A stretch of DNA of 64,000 nt, from assembly GCF_014198245.1 (NCBI RefSeq), contig NZ_JACIHE010000007.1, positions 268,961 to 332,960 on the forward strand, in the 5' to 3' direction. The notes beneath the pieces are model-generated. The model worked only from the letters and a program-made list of their open reading frames with translations, ran no database searches and was not told the origin of the DNA. This document shows positions 33,978 to 41,566 of the stretch, piece by piece; the first letter of the stretch is position 1, and every line of letters starts with the position of its first letter. This stretch comes from Bradyrhizobium sp. cir1 (GTDB lineage: Bacteria > Pseudomonadota > Alphaproteobacteria > Rhizobiales > Xanthobacteraceae). The position numbers and the translations under genes were made by a program.

Positions 33978-35075
33978 CTACGGCACGAAAACCATGAACA
34001 CGTAGACGGCAAATACCACCATATGGACCAGGCCGAACAGGACATTGGTCCTGCCCGTGCCGAAGGTCAGCATGCTCAGGAAGAAGGTCAGCAGCAAAAG
34101 GACGCTGCCCTGGGCGCTGAGGCCGAGCTCAAGCTCCTTGTCGAGCGCGTAGGTGGCGACGCCGACCGCGGGGATGGTCAGGCCGATGGTCGCCAGCGAG
34201 GACCCGAGGGCGAGATTGATGCTCTTCTGGAGGTCGTTCTTGCGGGCGGCCGCAATGGCCGCGACACCCTCCGGCATCAGGATCAGCAGCGCGACCAGAA
34301 GGCCGGCGAAGGCCGGTGGCGCGCCGATCCTGGCGCCCACGGCATCGACCACCAGCGAGAACTTCTTGGCCAGCAGCACGACCGCCAGCAGCGAGACCAG
34401 GAGCAGCGCCACGGTGAGCGCGAGCGCTCCGACCGACAGGTGCACCGCCCCGCCCTCGCCCTCGGCCCGTTCATGAACGAAGTAATCCTTGTGCAGGACG
34501 GTCTGGGTGTAGAGGAACACCGCGTAAAGCGCGAGCGTAACCACATCGACGAAGCCGAGCTGGACGGTCGAATAGACCGGTCCCGGCGTGGTGGTCGTGT
34601 AGTTCGGCATGATCAGCGTGATGGTCGCGAGCGCGAACAGGACGCTGAGATAGACGTTGGCGCCGGAGAGCTGAAAGCCCTGCTCGCGATAGCGCAGGCC
34701 GCCGATGAAGATGCAGAGCCCGACGAGGCCGTTGCAGACGATCATGACCACCGCGAACACCGTGTCGCGCGCCAGTTCCGGCGCCGGCTTGTCGCCCAGC
34801 ATGATCGTGGTGATCAGCGCCACCTCGATGATGGTCACCGAGAGCGTCAGCACCAGCGTGCCATAGGGCTCGCCGACCCGTTCGGCGATCACCTCGGCAT
34901 GGTGGACGGCGGCGAACACCGTGCCGAATAGGATGACCAGCAGGACGATGGCGAAGACGAGCCCGGCCAGCGACAGCGTGAAGACGTAATCCGTCACACT
35001 CACGGCTGCGAACAACAGCACGGCCAGCGCCGGGAAGATCCAGGCCGACCGGGGCATCGGACTATGCGCGCTCAT
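33978..35075 (-). CDS. chaA: ChaA-type calcium/cation:proton antiporter
   Basis: A 365-residue CaCA-superfamily exporter with two homologous halves, each with a GEPYGTLVLTLSVTIIEVALI-like or LMPEGVAAIAAARKNDLQKS.NLALGS-like segment carrying the ion-binding glutamate. About ten membrane helices. It should expel Ca2+ or Na+ in exchange for protons. The ATG at 35075 follows a TTG that would give one more residue. The cupin gene follows closely, and an NhaD-like antiporter gene lies 49 bp upstream on the same strand. Confidence 0.88.
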   Translation of the reverse strand: MSAHSPMPRSAWIFPALAVLLFAAVSVTDYVFTLSLAGLVFAIVLLVILFGTVFAAVHHAEVIAERVGEPYGTLVLTLSVTIIEVALITTIMLGDKPAPELARDTVFAVVMIVCNGLVGLCIFIGGLRYREQGFQLSGANVYLSVLFALATITLIMPNYTTTTPGPVYSTVQLGFVDVVTLALYAVFLYTQTVLHKDYFVHERAEGEGGAVHLSVGALALTVALLLVSLLAVVLLAKKFSLVVDAVGARIGAPPAFAGLLVALLILMPEGVAAIAAARKNDLQKSINLALGSSLATIGLTIPAVGVATYALDKELELGLSAQGSVLLLLTFFLSMLTFGTGRTNVLFGLVHMVVFAVYVFMVFVP

Positions 35076-35124
35076 CAACCGCTTCCATTTGCTCGAGTGA
35101 GCAGTATCAAATCAGGCGCGAGAT

Positions 35125-36567
35125 TCAATGCAAGTGCAGGATCGGCGCGATCGGCAGCAAGGTCAGCAGCAGGAACAGCGGGATCAGCACGGCGCCGGCG
35201 CGCAGGAGATAGCCGAAGAAGCTCGGCATCTCGATGCCGTTCTCATTGGCGATGCTGCTGACCATGAAGTTCGGCGCATTGCCGATATAGGTGAGCGCGC
35301 CCATGTAGACCGCGCCCATGGAGATGGAGGCGAGCGTGCCGGACAAGGCATGCATCAGCACTTGCGGGTCCCCGCCCGCCAGCTCGAAGAACAACAGATA
35401 GGTCGGCGCATTGTCGAGGAACGCCGACATCAGGCCGGTGCACCAGAAATAGGCGACCTCGCGCGGCGCGCCGTCCGGCGCCGTCACGGCCGACAACAGC
35501 CAGGCGAAGGCGCCGTGATGGCCGGCATTGAGCATGGCAATGACCGGAATGATGGCGACGAAGATGGCCGCGAACAGCTTTGCGACCTCGCGGATCGGCT
35601 CCCAGGTGAAACCGTTGGCCTGCCGGTGCTCGTCCGGCGTCAGCCACACCGACAGCGCCGCAATCGCCAGCAGCGCCACGTTGCGGGCGGCGTCTTCCAG
35701 CTCCAGCTTCGTTCCGAGAACGTCGAAGGCGATGCCGGGCTTCCACATCGCCGACACCAGCAGGCTGGCGACGATGGCTGCGATCAGCACCAGATTGACG
35801 AGGCCGCGGATCCGCACCGGCTCCGCAGGACCCGCGTCGCTGAGCACCGGCTCGCTCCTGAAACGCCAGACGTCGACGGCGGCGAAAATGACGAGCAGCA
35901 GTCCGGCAACGATCACCGTCTGCAGCCAGATGTTCCGCGTGGTCCAGAAGAAGTCGACGCCGTGCAGGAAGCCTACGAACAGCGGGGGATCGCCAAGCGG
36001 GCTCAGCGCGCCGCCGACATTGGCGACCAGGATGATGAAGAAGATGACGACATGAGCGTTGTGGCGCCGCGGCCGGTTGGCGCGGATCAGGGGGCGGATC
36101 AGGATCATCGCGGCTCCGGTGGTGCCGACAATGCTCGCCCCCAACGTGCCGAGTGCGAGGATGCCGACATTGGTCGCCGGCGTGGCCTTGATGTCGCCAG
36201 TGATGAGAATGCCGCCGGCCACGACGTAGAGCGAGAACAGCAGCACGATGAAGCCGAGATATTCGGCAAGCAGAGCATGGACCAGCGTCGCCAGTGCCGC
36301 CATGGTTCCGGCAAAGATGGCGAGCGAGACGAGCGCCAGCAGCGACCAAGCCGCGGCGATCTTGCCGTAATGATGGTGCCAGATCTTCGGAAACAGCAGC
36401 GGTCCGAGCGCGATCGACAACAACAGGCCGGCAAAGGGCAGCGCATAGGGCCAGCGCATCGCCGCACCGTCGAGCTCGGTCGCGGCCCATGCCTGCTGCG
36501 GCAACAAAGTGAGGATGGCGGCGAAGCATACGCCCCGGAGCCGCGTGACGAGTCGCTCAGGATTCAA
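35125..36567 (-). CDS. NhaD/ion-transporter-superfamily sodium:proton antiporter
   Basis: A 480-residue polytopic protein (about 11-12 helices) with an N-terminal signal-like segment ending PQQAWA, the family-like ALSPLGDPPLFVGFL loop and FLDNAPTYLLFF near the C-terminus. These ANVGGALSPLGDP and DNAPTYL loops match NhaD-type antiporters. No ATG lies in frame before the mature part; TTG at 36567 is the likely start and overlaps the upstream hydrolase by 11 bases. Substrate (Na+, Li+ or other) is not certain. Confidence 0.8.
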   Translation of the reverse strand: MNPERLVTRLRGVCFAAILTLLPQQAWAATELDGAAMRWPYALPFAGLLLSIALGPLLFPKIWHHHYGKIAAAWSLLALVSLAIFAGTMAALATLVHALLAEYLGFIVLLFSLYVVAGGILITGDIKATPATNVGILALGTLGASIVGTTGAAMILIRPLIRANRPRRHNAHVVIFFIILVANVGGALSPLGDPPLFVGFLHGVDFFWTTRNIWLQTVIVAGLLLVIFAAVDVWRFRSEPVLSDAGPAEPVRIRGLVNLVLIAAIVASLLVSAMWKPGIAFDVLGTKLELEDAARNVALLAIAALSVWLTPDEHRQANGFTWEPIREVAKLFAAIFVAIIPVIAMLNAGHHGAFAWLLSAVTAPDGAPREVAYFWCTGLMSAFLDNAPTYLLFFELAGGDPQVLMHALSGTLASISMGAVYMGALTYIGNAPNFMVSSIANENGIEMPSFFGYLLRAGAVLIPLFLLLTLLPIAPILHLH

Positions 36568-37354
36568 TGAAGCGCCTCGCTGTCTCGATCGCGCCGAACG
36601 CATCGAGGTTGTCGTGTCCGCCGCCCGCAAAGCGAACGAACTGCTTCGGTTCATGCGCGAGCGCGCACAGACGCTCTCCGAACACGAGCGAAATGGCAAG
36701 GTCATTGGTGCCATGCATCACCAATAGCGGCACCGTGACGCGCGCGATCCGCTCGTCGGAGCGAAACTGATCGCGCATCAGGAGGCGGACCGGAACGAAG
36801 CGGAACGCCGCGGCAGCGACATCGACCGTCGAGGTGTACGGCGCCTCCAGGATCAATTTGCCGACGGGATGTTCGGACGCGATGGCAACCGCGACGCCCG
36901 TCCCGAGCGAAAAGCCCCAGGCAACGATTCGCTCGGCGGCATAGCGGGCAGTGGTGAAGGCGTAGGCGGCAGCGGCATCGCGCAACAGCCCCTCCTCGCT
37001 CGGCGCCCCGCTCGAGCCGGCATAGCCGCGATAGGACAGCGCCACGAGGCCGGTCCCATCCGCGGTCATCGCCTTGAAGCGGCTGACGCCGCCCGCAAGA
37101 AAATCGCCGTTCCCCGGGAAATAGAGGATGACCGGACGGCCCGGCTTGGCCGGCACGTGCCAGACAATGACCTTCTCACCATCCGACGTGGTCAGGACAT
37201 GCTCTTCCGCCTCGGGAATGCCAGCGGCATCGGGTGCGGTGCGGCCGACCGGCGGGATCGGAAACAGCATCTCGCGCTGGCGGACATACAGCACGACGAG
37301 ACCGACAAGATAGACGGTCACGAGCAGAATTGCGATCCACTTGACGATGGTCAT
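36557..37354 (-). CDS. Membrane-anchored alpha/beta hydrolase (ABHD13/BEM46-like)
   Basis: A 265-residue hydrolase: membrane helix at 5-23, then an alpha/beta fold with YFPGNGDFLAGG, the nucleophile elbow GFSLGTG (S149), a likely acid D in HGTNDLAI and a histidine in GGGHDN. The start MTIVKWIAIL at 37354 is chosen over 37375. Probably an inner-membrane-bound esterase or peptidase facing the periplasm. It overlaps the NhaD-like gene downstream and is 22 bp after the 56-residue gene. Confidence 0.85.
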   Translation of the reverse strand: MTIVKWIAILLVTVYLVGLVVLYVRQREMLFPIPPVGRTAPDAAGIPEAEEHVLTTSDGEKVIVWHVPAKPGRPVILYFPGNGDFLAGGVSRFKAMTADGTGLVALSYRGYAGSSGAPSEEGLLRDAAAAYAFTTARYAAERIVAWGFSLGTGVAVAIASEHPVGKLILEAPYTSTVDVAAAAFRFVPVRLLMRDQFRSDERIARVTVPLLVMHGTNDLAISLVFGERLCALAHEPKQFVRFAGGGHDNLDAFGAIETARRFIES

Positions 37355-37376
37355 GATGAGGCGGCCGGTCTCCACC

Positions 37377-37547
37377 TCAGGGCTTGCGACTGCTCCGCAG
37401 CAATTTCATGACGTCGGGCCGCAGACTCGCCGGAACGTCGCGACAGCCGCACGCCGCCTTGTGGGCGGCGTGCCAGGCGATGCGCCGCTCGCGCGTCGCC
37501 TTGGGCGGCATGCGATGGGACCGGTGCCAATCCTTGTTGATGGCCAC
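37377..37547 (-). CDS. 56-residue conserved cysteine-containing mini-protein
   Basis: Starting at GTG 37547, after the purine-rich GGGAGGG, this frame codes VAINKDWHRSHRMPPKATRE and then AWHAAHKAACGC, ending in RSSRKP. The pairs CGC and several His (WHRSHR, WHAAH) look like a small metal- or redox-binding protein. I recognise the NKDWHRxHRMPxxAT pattern from other alphaproteobacteria but know no function. It lies 13 bp after pntB and before the hydrolase gene, so probably in the same operon. Frame length is below usual gene-finder limits. Confidence 0.75.
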   Translation of the reverse strand: MAINKDWHRSHRMPPKATRERRIAWHAAHKAACGCRDVPASLRPDVMKLLRSSRKP

Positions 37548-37560
37548 GGTCCCTCCCGCG

Positions 37561-38958
37561 TTACATCGCCTTGACGATGTTCTCGGTGACCTTCTTGGCG
37601 TCGCCGAGCAGCATCATGGTGTTGTCCCGGTAGAACAGCGGGTTGTCGATGCCCGCGTAACCCGACGCCAGCGACCGCTTGATGAACATCACCGTTCCGG
37701 CCTTCCAGACCTGGAGCACCGGCATGCCGTAGATCGGCGAGGTCTTGTCCTCTTCGGCCGCCGGGTTGGTGACGTCGTTGGCGCCGATCACGAAGGCGAT
37801 GTCGGCCTGCGCGAATTCGGAGTTGATGTCCTCGAGCTCGAACACCTCGTCGTAGGGCACGTTGGCTTCGGCCAGCAGGACGTTCATGTGGCCGGGCATG
37901 CGGCCCGCGACCGGGTGAATGGCGTATTTCACCTCGACGCCTTCCTTCTTCAGGATGTCGGCCATCTCGCGCAGCGCGTGCTGGGCCTGCGCCACCGCCA
38001 TGCCGTAGCCGGGCACGATGATGACCTTGGAGGCGTTCTTCATGATGAAGGCGGCATCGTCCGCCGAGCCGAGCTTGGCGGGCTTCTGCTCGCCCGTACC
38101 GCCGCCGGCTGCGGCGGTCTCGCCGCCGAAGCCACCGAGGATGACCGAGATGAAGGACCGGTTCATCGCGTGGCACATGATGTAGGACAGGATCGCACCG
38201 GACGAGCCGACCAGCGCGCCGGTGATGATCAGCGCCGAGTTACCCAACGTGAAGCCGATGCCGGCCGCGGCCCACCCCGAATAGGAGTTCAGCATCGAGA
38301 TCACGACCGGCATGTCGGCGCCGCCGATCGGGATGATCATGAGGACGCCGAGCAGCAGCGCCAGGATCACGTTCAGCCAGAAGAACACGGGGCTGCCGGT
38401 GATGACGAGGCCGACGATGCAGGCGACCAGCGCCACCGCGAGCACGACGTTGATCACGTGGCGGGCCGGCAGGATGATCGGAGCGCCGCTCATCCGCGCC
38501 GACAGCTTCAGGAATGCGATCACCGAGCCGGTGAAGGTCAGCGCGCCGATGGCGACGCCGAGCGACATTTCGACCAGGCTCTGGGTGTGGATATTGCCGG
38601 GCGTACCGATGTCGAAAGCCTCGGGCGCATAGAACGCACCGGCGGCGACCAGCACCGCGGCCATGCCGACCAGCGAGTGGAAGGCCGCGACGAGCTCCGG
38701 CATCGACGTCATCGGCACGCGCCGCGCAATCACCGCGCCGATCGCAGCGCCGATCGCGATGCCGACAATCACCAGCACCCAGGCCAGACCGTCTGCCGGC
38801 GGATGATTGGCAAGCGTGGTGGCGACCGCGATCGCCATGCCGATCATGCCGAACAAATTGCCCTGGCGCGACGAAGCCGGGCTCGACAGCCCGCGCAGCG
38901 ACAGGATGAACAGCACTCCCGCCACGAGATACAGAAATGCAGAGAGGTTGGCGCTCAT
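37561..38958 (-). CDS. pntB: NAD(P) transhydrogenase subunit beta
   Basis: A 465-residue inner-membrane subunit: N-terminal membrane part of about eight or nine helices (1-260) and the NADP-binding domain III (about 290-465; VIIVPGYGMAVAQAQHALRE, HPVAGRMPGHMNVLLAEA). With the other pnt products it couples proton flow to NADH/NADPH exchange, usually making NADPH. It is the third pnt gene, 39 bp after pntAB. Confidence 0.96.
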   Translation of the reverse strand: MSANLSAFLYLVAGVLFILSLRGLSSPASSRQGNLFGMIGMAIAVATTLANHPPADGLAWVLVIVGIAIGAAIGAVIARRVPMTSMPELVAAFHSLVGMAAVLVAAGAFYAPEAFDIGTPGNIHTQSLVEMSLGVAIGALTFTGSVIAFLKLSARMSGAPIILPARHVINVVLAVALVACIVGLVITGSPVFFWLNVILALLLGVLMIIPIGGADMPVVISMLNSYSGWAAAGIGFTLGNSALIITGALVGSSGAILSYIMCHAMNRSFISVILGGFGGETAAAGGGTGEQKPAKLGSADDAAFIMKNASKVIIVPGYGMAVAQAQHALREMADILKKEGVEVKYAIHPVAGRMPGHMNVLLAEANVPYDEVFELEDINSEFAQADIAFVIGANDVTNPAAEEDKTSPIYGMPVLQVWKAGTVMFIKRSLASGYAGIDNPLFYRDNTMMLLGDAKKVTENIVKAM

Positions 38959-38997
38959 CTCAGGTCCCCATTGATCCCATCAGCCCGAGGTGGCCGC

Positions 38998-39315
38998 TTA
39001 CTTCGACTTCTTCTTGTACATCGCCAGCATGCGCTGGGTGACAAGGAAGCCGCCGAAGATGTTGATGCAGGCAAAGATCAGCGCAACGAAGCCGAAGGCG
39101 CGCGCCCAGCCCGAGCCGCTCGAAACATTGGCGACGCCGCCGGCAAGCAGCGCACCGACCACGATCACCGAGGAGATCGCGTTAGTCACGCTCATCAGCG
39201 GCGTGTGCAGCGCCGGGGTCACCGACCACACCACGAAATAGCCGACGAAGACGGCGAGAACGAAGATCGACAGCCGGAAGATGAAGGGGTCGACGACCTG
39301 TGCAGCATGCTCCAT
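38998..39315 (-). CDS. pntAB: NAD(P) transhydrogenase subunit alpha part 2 (membrane part)
   Basis: A 105-residue protein with three to four helices (FRLSIFVLAVFVGYFVVWSV, SSVIVVGALLAGG, FGFVALIFACINIFGGF), matching the membrane section of PntA, which in alphaproteobacteria is a separate gene. Located between pntAA and pntB. Confidence 0.95.
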   Translation of the reverse strand: MEHAAQVVDPFIFRLSIFVLAVFVGYFVVWSVTPALHTPLMSVTNAISSVIVVGALLAGGVANVSSGSGWARAFGFVALIFACINIFGGFLVTQRMLAMYKKKSK

Positions 39316-39327
39316 GGCGATCTCTCC

Positions 39328-40455
39328 TTACGCTTTCGGCTGGAAGTTCGGGTGAATGACGGCGCCATCCTTGGTCAGCGCAGTGGCCTTGACCAGCTCG
39401 TCATCCCAGTTCACGGCGAGCTTCTTCTCCTTCTTGTCGACCATGGTCTCGATGAAGGAGAACAGATTGCGCGCATAGAGGCTGGAGGCAGAGGCCGCGA
39501 CGCGGCCGGCGACGTTGGTGTAGCCGACGATCTTGATGCCATCGAGGTCGACGACCTCGCCGGCCTTGGCGCCTTCGACATTGCCGCCGCGCTCGACGGC
39601 GAGATCGACCAGCACCGAGCCGGGCTTCATCGACTTGACCATCTCGCCGGACACGAGCTTGGGCGCCGGCCGGCCCGGAATCAGCGCGGTGGTGATGACG
39701 ATGTCCTGCTTCTTGATGTGCTCGGCGGTGAGCGCGGCCTGCTTGGCCTGGTATTCCCTGGACATTTCCTTGGCGTAGCCGCCGGCGGTCTGCGCGTTCT
39801 TGAACTCCTCGTCCTCGACGGCGAGGAATTTCGCACCGAGCGATTCCACCTGCTCCTTCGTCGCGGGCCGGACGTCGGTCGCGGTCACCACCGCGCCGAG
39901 ACGGCGCGCGGTCGCGATCGCCTGCAGGCCGGCGACGCCGACGCCCATCACGAACACCTTGGCGGCAGGCACGGTTCCGGCCGCGGTCATCATCATCGGA
40001 AAGGCGCGGCCGAAGGCCTCGGCGCCCTCGATCACGGCGCGGTAGCCGGCGAGGTTGGCCTGCGAGGACAGCACGTCCATCACCTGCGCGCGGGTGATGC
40101 GCGGCATCAGTTCCATCGCGAAAGCGGCGACGCCGGCATCAGCCATCGTCTTCAGCGCGGCCTCGTTGCCGTAGGGGTCCATGATGGCGATGACGAGCGC
40201 GCCGCGCTTGTACTGCGCAAGCTCGGAGGCCTCGGGGCGCTTCACCTTGATGATGATGTCGGCGTCCTTGAGCGCGTCAGCGCTGACGGTGGCACCCACG
40301 GCGGTGAATTCGGAATCCGGCAGGCCCGACTTGATGCCGGCGCCCGGCTCCACGGCGATTTCGGCGCCCAGCGCCTTGAATTTCTTCACCGTATCAGGCG
40401 AAGCGGCGACACGCGGCTCCGACGGATCGATTTCCTTGGCAACGGCGATCTTCAT
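39328..40455 (-). CDS. pntAA: NAD(P) transhydrogenase subunit alpha part 1 (NAD-binding)
   Basis: A 375-residue cytosolic subunit with two Rossmann-like halves (AVAKEIDPSEPRVAASPDTV; FVMGVGVAGLQAIATARRLGA, the GxGxxG NAD site). GGAGGGAC before the ATG at 40455 fixes the start; the extension to 40488 lacks a site. First gene of the pnt operon; 12 bp to pntAB. Confidence 0.96.
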   Translation of the reverse strand: MKIAVAKEIDPSEPRVAASPDTVKKFKALGAEIAVEPGAGIKSGLPDSEFTAVGATVSADALKDADIIIKVKRPEASELAQYKRGALVIAIMDPYGNEAALKTMADAGVAAFAMELMPRITRAQVMDVLSSQANLAGYRAVIEGAEAFGRAFPMMMTAAGTVPAAKVFVMGVGVAGLQAIATARRLGAVVTATDVRPATKEQVESLGAKFLAVEDEEFKNAQTAGGYAKEMSREYQAKQAALTAEHIKKQDIVITTALIPGRPAPKLVSGEMVKSMKPGSVLVDLAVERGGNVEGAKAGEVVDLDGIKIVGYTNVAGRVAASASSLYARNLFSFIETMVDKKEKKLAVNWDDELVKATALTKDGAVIHPNFQPKA

Positions 40456-40592
40456 AGTCCCTCCGGCGGCGCGGGAAAAAGCGCGCACGCAAACTTAGCG
40501 TCACTCCCGCAACGTTGGATACCGGTTTTGGTACCGGCTTGAATGCAAATTTTATGAGCACCGACGACGCTGGCGGTGCACCAGGCGATGGA

Positions 40593-40745
40593 TCAGGTGA
40601 GGAAGATCGCCATCAGGATCACGATGAGCGCGACCGAGGCCGTGCCGTACTTCACCAGCTTGATGAAGCCCTCATAGGTCTGCTCGTGGGCAACGTAGTC
40701 GTTGCCGTCGGCAGTGGTGTACGCCACTTCGCTATGGTCAGCCAT
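40593..40745 (-). CDS. aa3-type cytochrome c oxidase subunit IV
   Basis: A 50-residue protein (MADHSEVAYTTADGNDYVAH, then one helix KYGTASVALIVILMAIFLT) of the bacterial aa3 oxidase subunit IV family, a one-helix subunit found in Alphaproteobacteria. GGGGA seven bases before the ATG supports the start. It is the only oxidase gene in the window and lies upstream of the pnt operon on the same strand; it may be separately transcribed. Confidence 0.88.
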   Translation of the reverse strand: MADHSEVAYTTADGNDYVAHEQTYEGFIKLVKYGTASVALIVILMAIFLT

Positions 40746-40842
40746 GGATTGTCCCCAGTCGAAAGTCGAATTCTCGGGCTGGGATACCTTAATCTTTCGG
40801 GCAGGGCAACGGCAGGCAGGCGCGGTTTTCCCGCAAATCGGG

Positions 40843-41238
40843 TCATTTGGAATTCCGATTGTCGCGGATCCAGCGCGTGAGACTCTGCTCGCTGACTTCG
40901 CCGGCGGCGAGAGAGAGCATGATGGTTGTCGCTTCCGCCGGATCGGGACTGAACGCCACACCATTCTTGTGCAGAAAGATCATCATCGCCAAGAAGGCAA
41001 TGCGCTTGTTTCCATCGACAAATGCATGGTTCTTCGCGAGCCCGAATGCATTGGCTGCGGCAAGTTCGTCCAACGGCGCCTGCTCGTAGCGCCATTTGTT
41101 GATCGGGCGATCGAGCGCCGACCGCAACATGCCTGCGTCACGCAGTCCAGGCGCGCCTCCGAAGCGTCGGAGTTGCCGACTGTGAATGGCGACGGCCTGC
41201 TCGTAAGTGATCCAGAGCGGCTCCTGAGGATCGCTCAT
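40843..41238 (-). CDS. doc: Doc/Fic-type death-on-curing toxin
   Basis: A 131-residue Fic-fold toxin with the catalytic motif HAFVDGNKRIAF (H71 to R79). Doc-type toxins phosphorylate EF-Tu, other Fic proteins transfer AMP; which applies is not known. It is preceded by an AbrB/MazE-like antitoxin gene by 11 bp on the same strand. Confidence 0.9.
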   Translation of the reverse strand: MSDPQEPLWITYEQAVAIHSRQLRRFGGAPGLRDAGMLRSALDRPINKWRYEQAPLDELAAANAFGLAKNHAFVDGNKRIAFLAMMIFLHKNGVAFSPDPAEATTIMLSLAAGEVSEQSLTRWIRDNRNSK

Positions 41239-41249
41239 TGCATGGCCGA

Positions 41250-41474
41250 TTATTTCGCAAGCGCCGCGAGCGTGTCGCGATACTTGTCCATCACTTCGTC
41301 GGCGATTTCCATCGTCCGCTCGAAGTCGGGATCGTAGGGCAGCGCCTGGAAGCCACCGCCGGGCAATTCCACGATATGCAGTTGCTGCCCGCGCTTGAGA
41401 TCGAGCCGCTGCATCAATTCGCGCGGCAGCAGCAGTCCGTCTGAATTGCCGATCTTCTTGATCTCAATTTTCAT
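41250..41474 (-). CDS. AbrB/MazE/SpoVT-type antitoxin
   Basis: A 74-residue protein beginning MKIEIKKIGNSDGLLLPREL, the swapped-hairpin AbrB DNA-binding fold, with a C-terminal acidic helix that would wrap the toxin. It is partnered with Doc, whereas the classic Doc partner is Phd. A perfect palindrome at 41493-41510, 19 bp upstream, is its likely operator. Confidence 0.9.
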   Translation of the reverse strand: MKIEIKKIGNSDGLLLPRELMQRLDLKRGQQLHIVELPGGGFQALPYDPDFERTMEIADEVMDKYRDTLAALAK

Positions 41475-41492
41475 GGCCCTTGGCTCCAGCGC

Positions 41493-41510
41493 GTTATACA
41501 TATGTATAAC
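41493..41510. promoter_or_regulatory. Perfect 18-bp palindromic operator of the AbrB-Doc pair
   Basis: GTTATACATATGTATAAC is fully symmetric and contains TATAAC, a -10-like hexamer, on both strands. It is the only such AT-rich palindrome nearby and lies just before the antitoxin ATG, so binding of the antitoxin-toxin complex would block transcription. Confidence 0.75.
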
Positions 41511-41566
41511 ATCGCCGAAGACCTGGTTCAACAGATGTTTTACGTGCCGCAAGGGCGCCCGCCGCC

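Noticed and set aside
37384..40542. Very long open frame (1052 codons) on the plus strand
   Set aside because: It is antisense to the pnt operon, His/Asp/Arg-rich with no domain, and arises from the high GC of the real genes.
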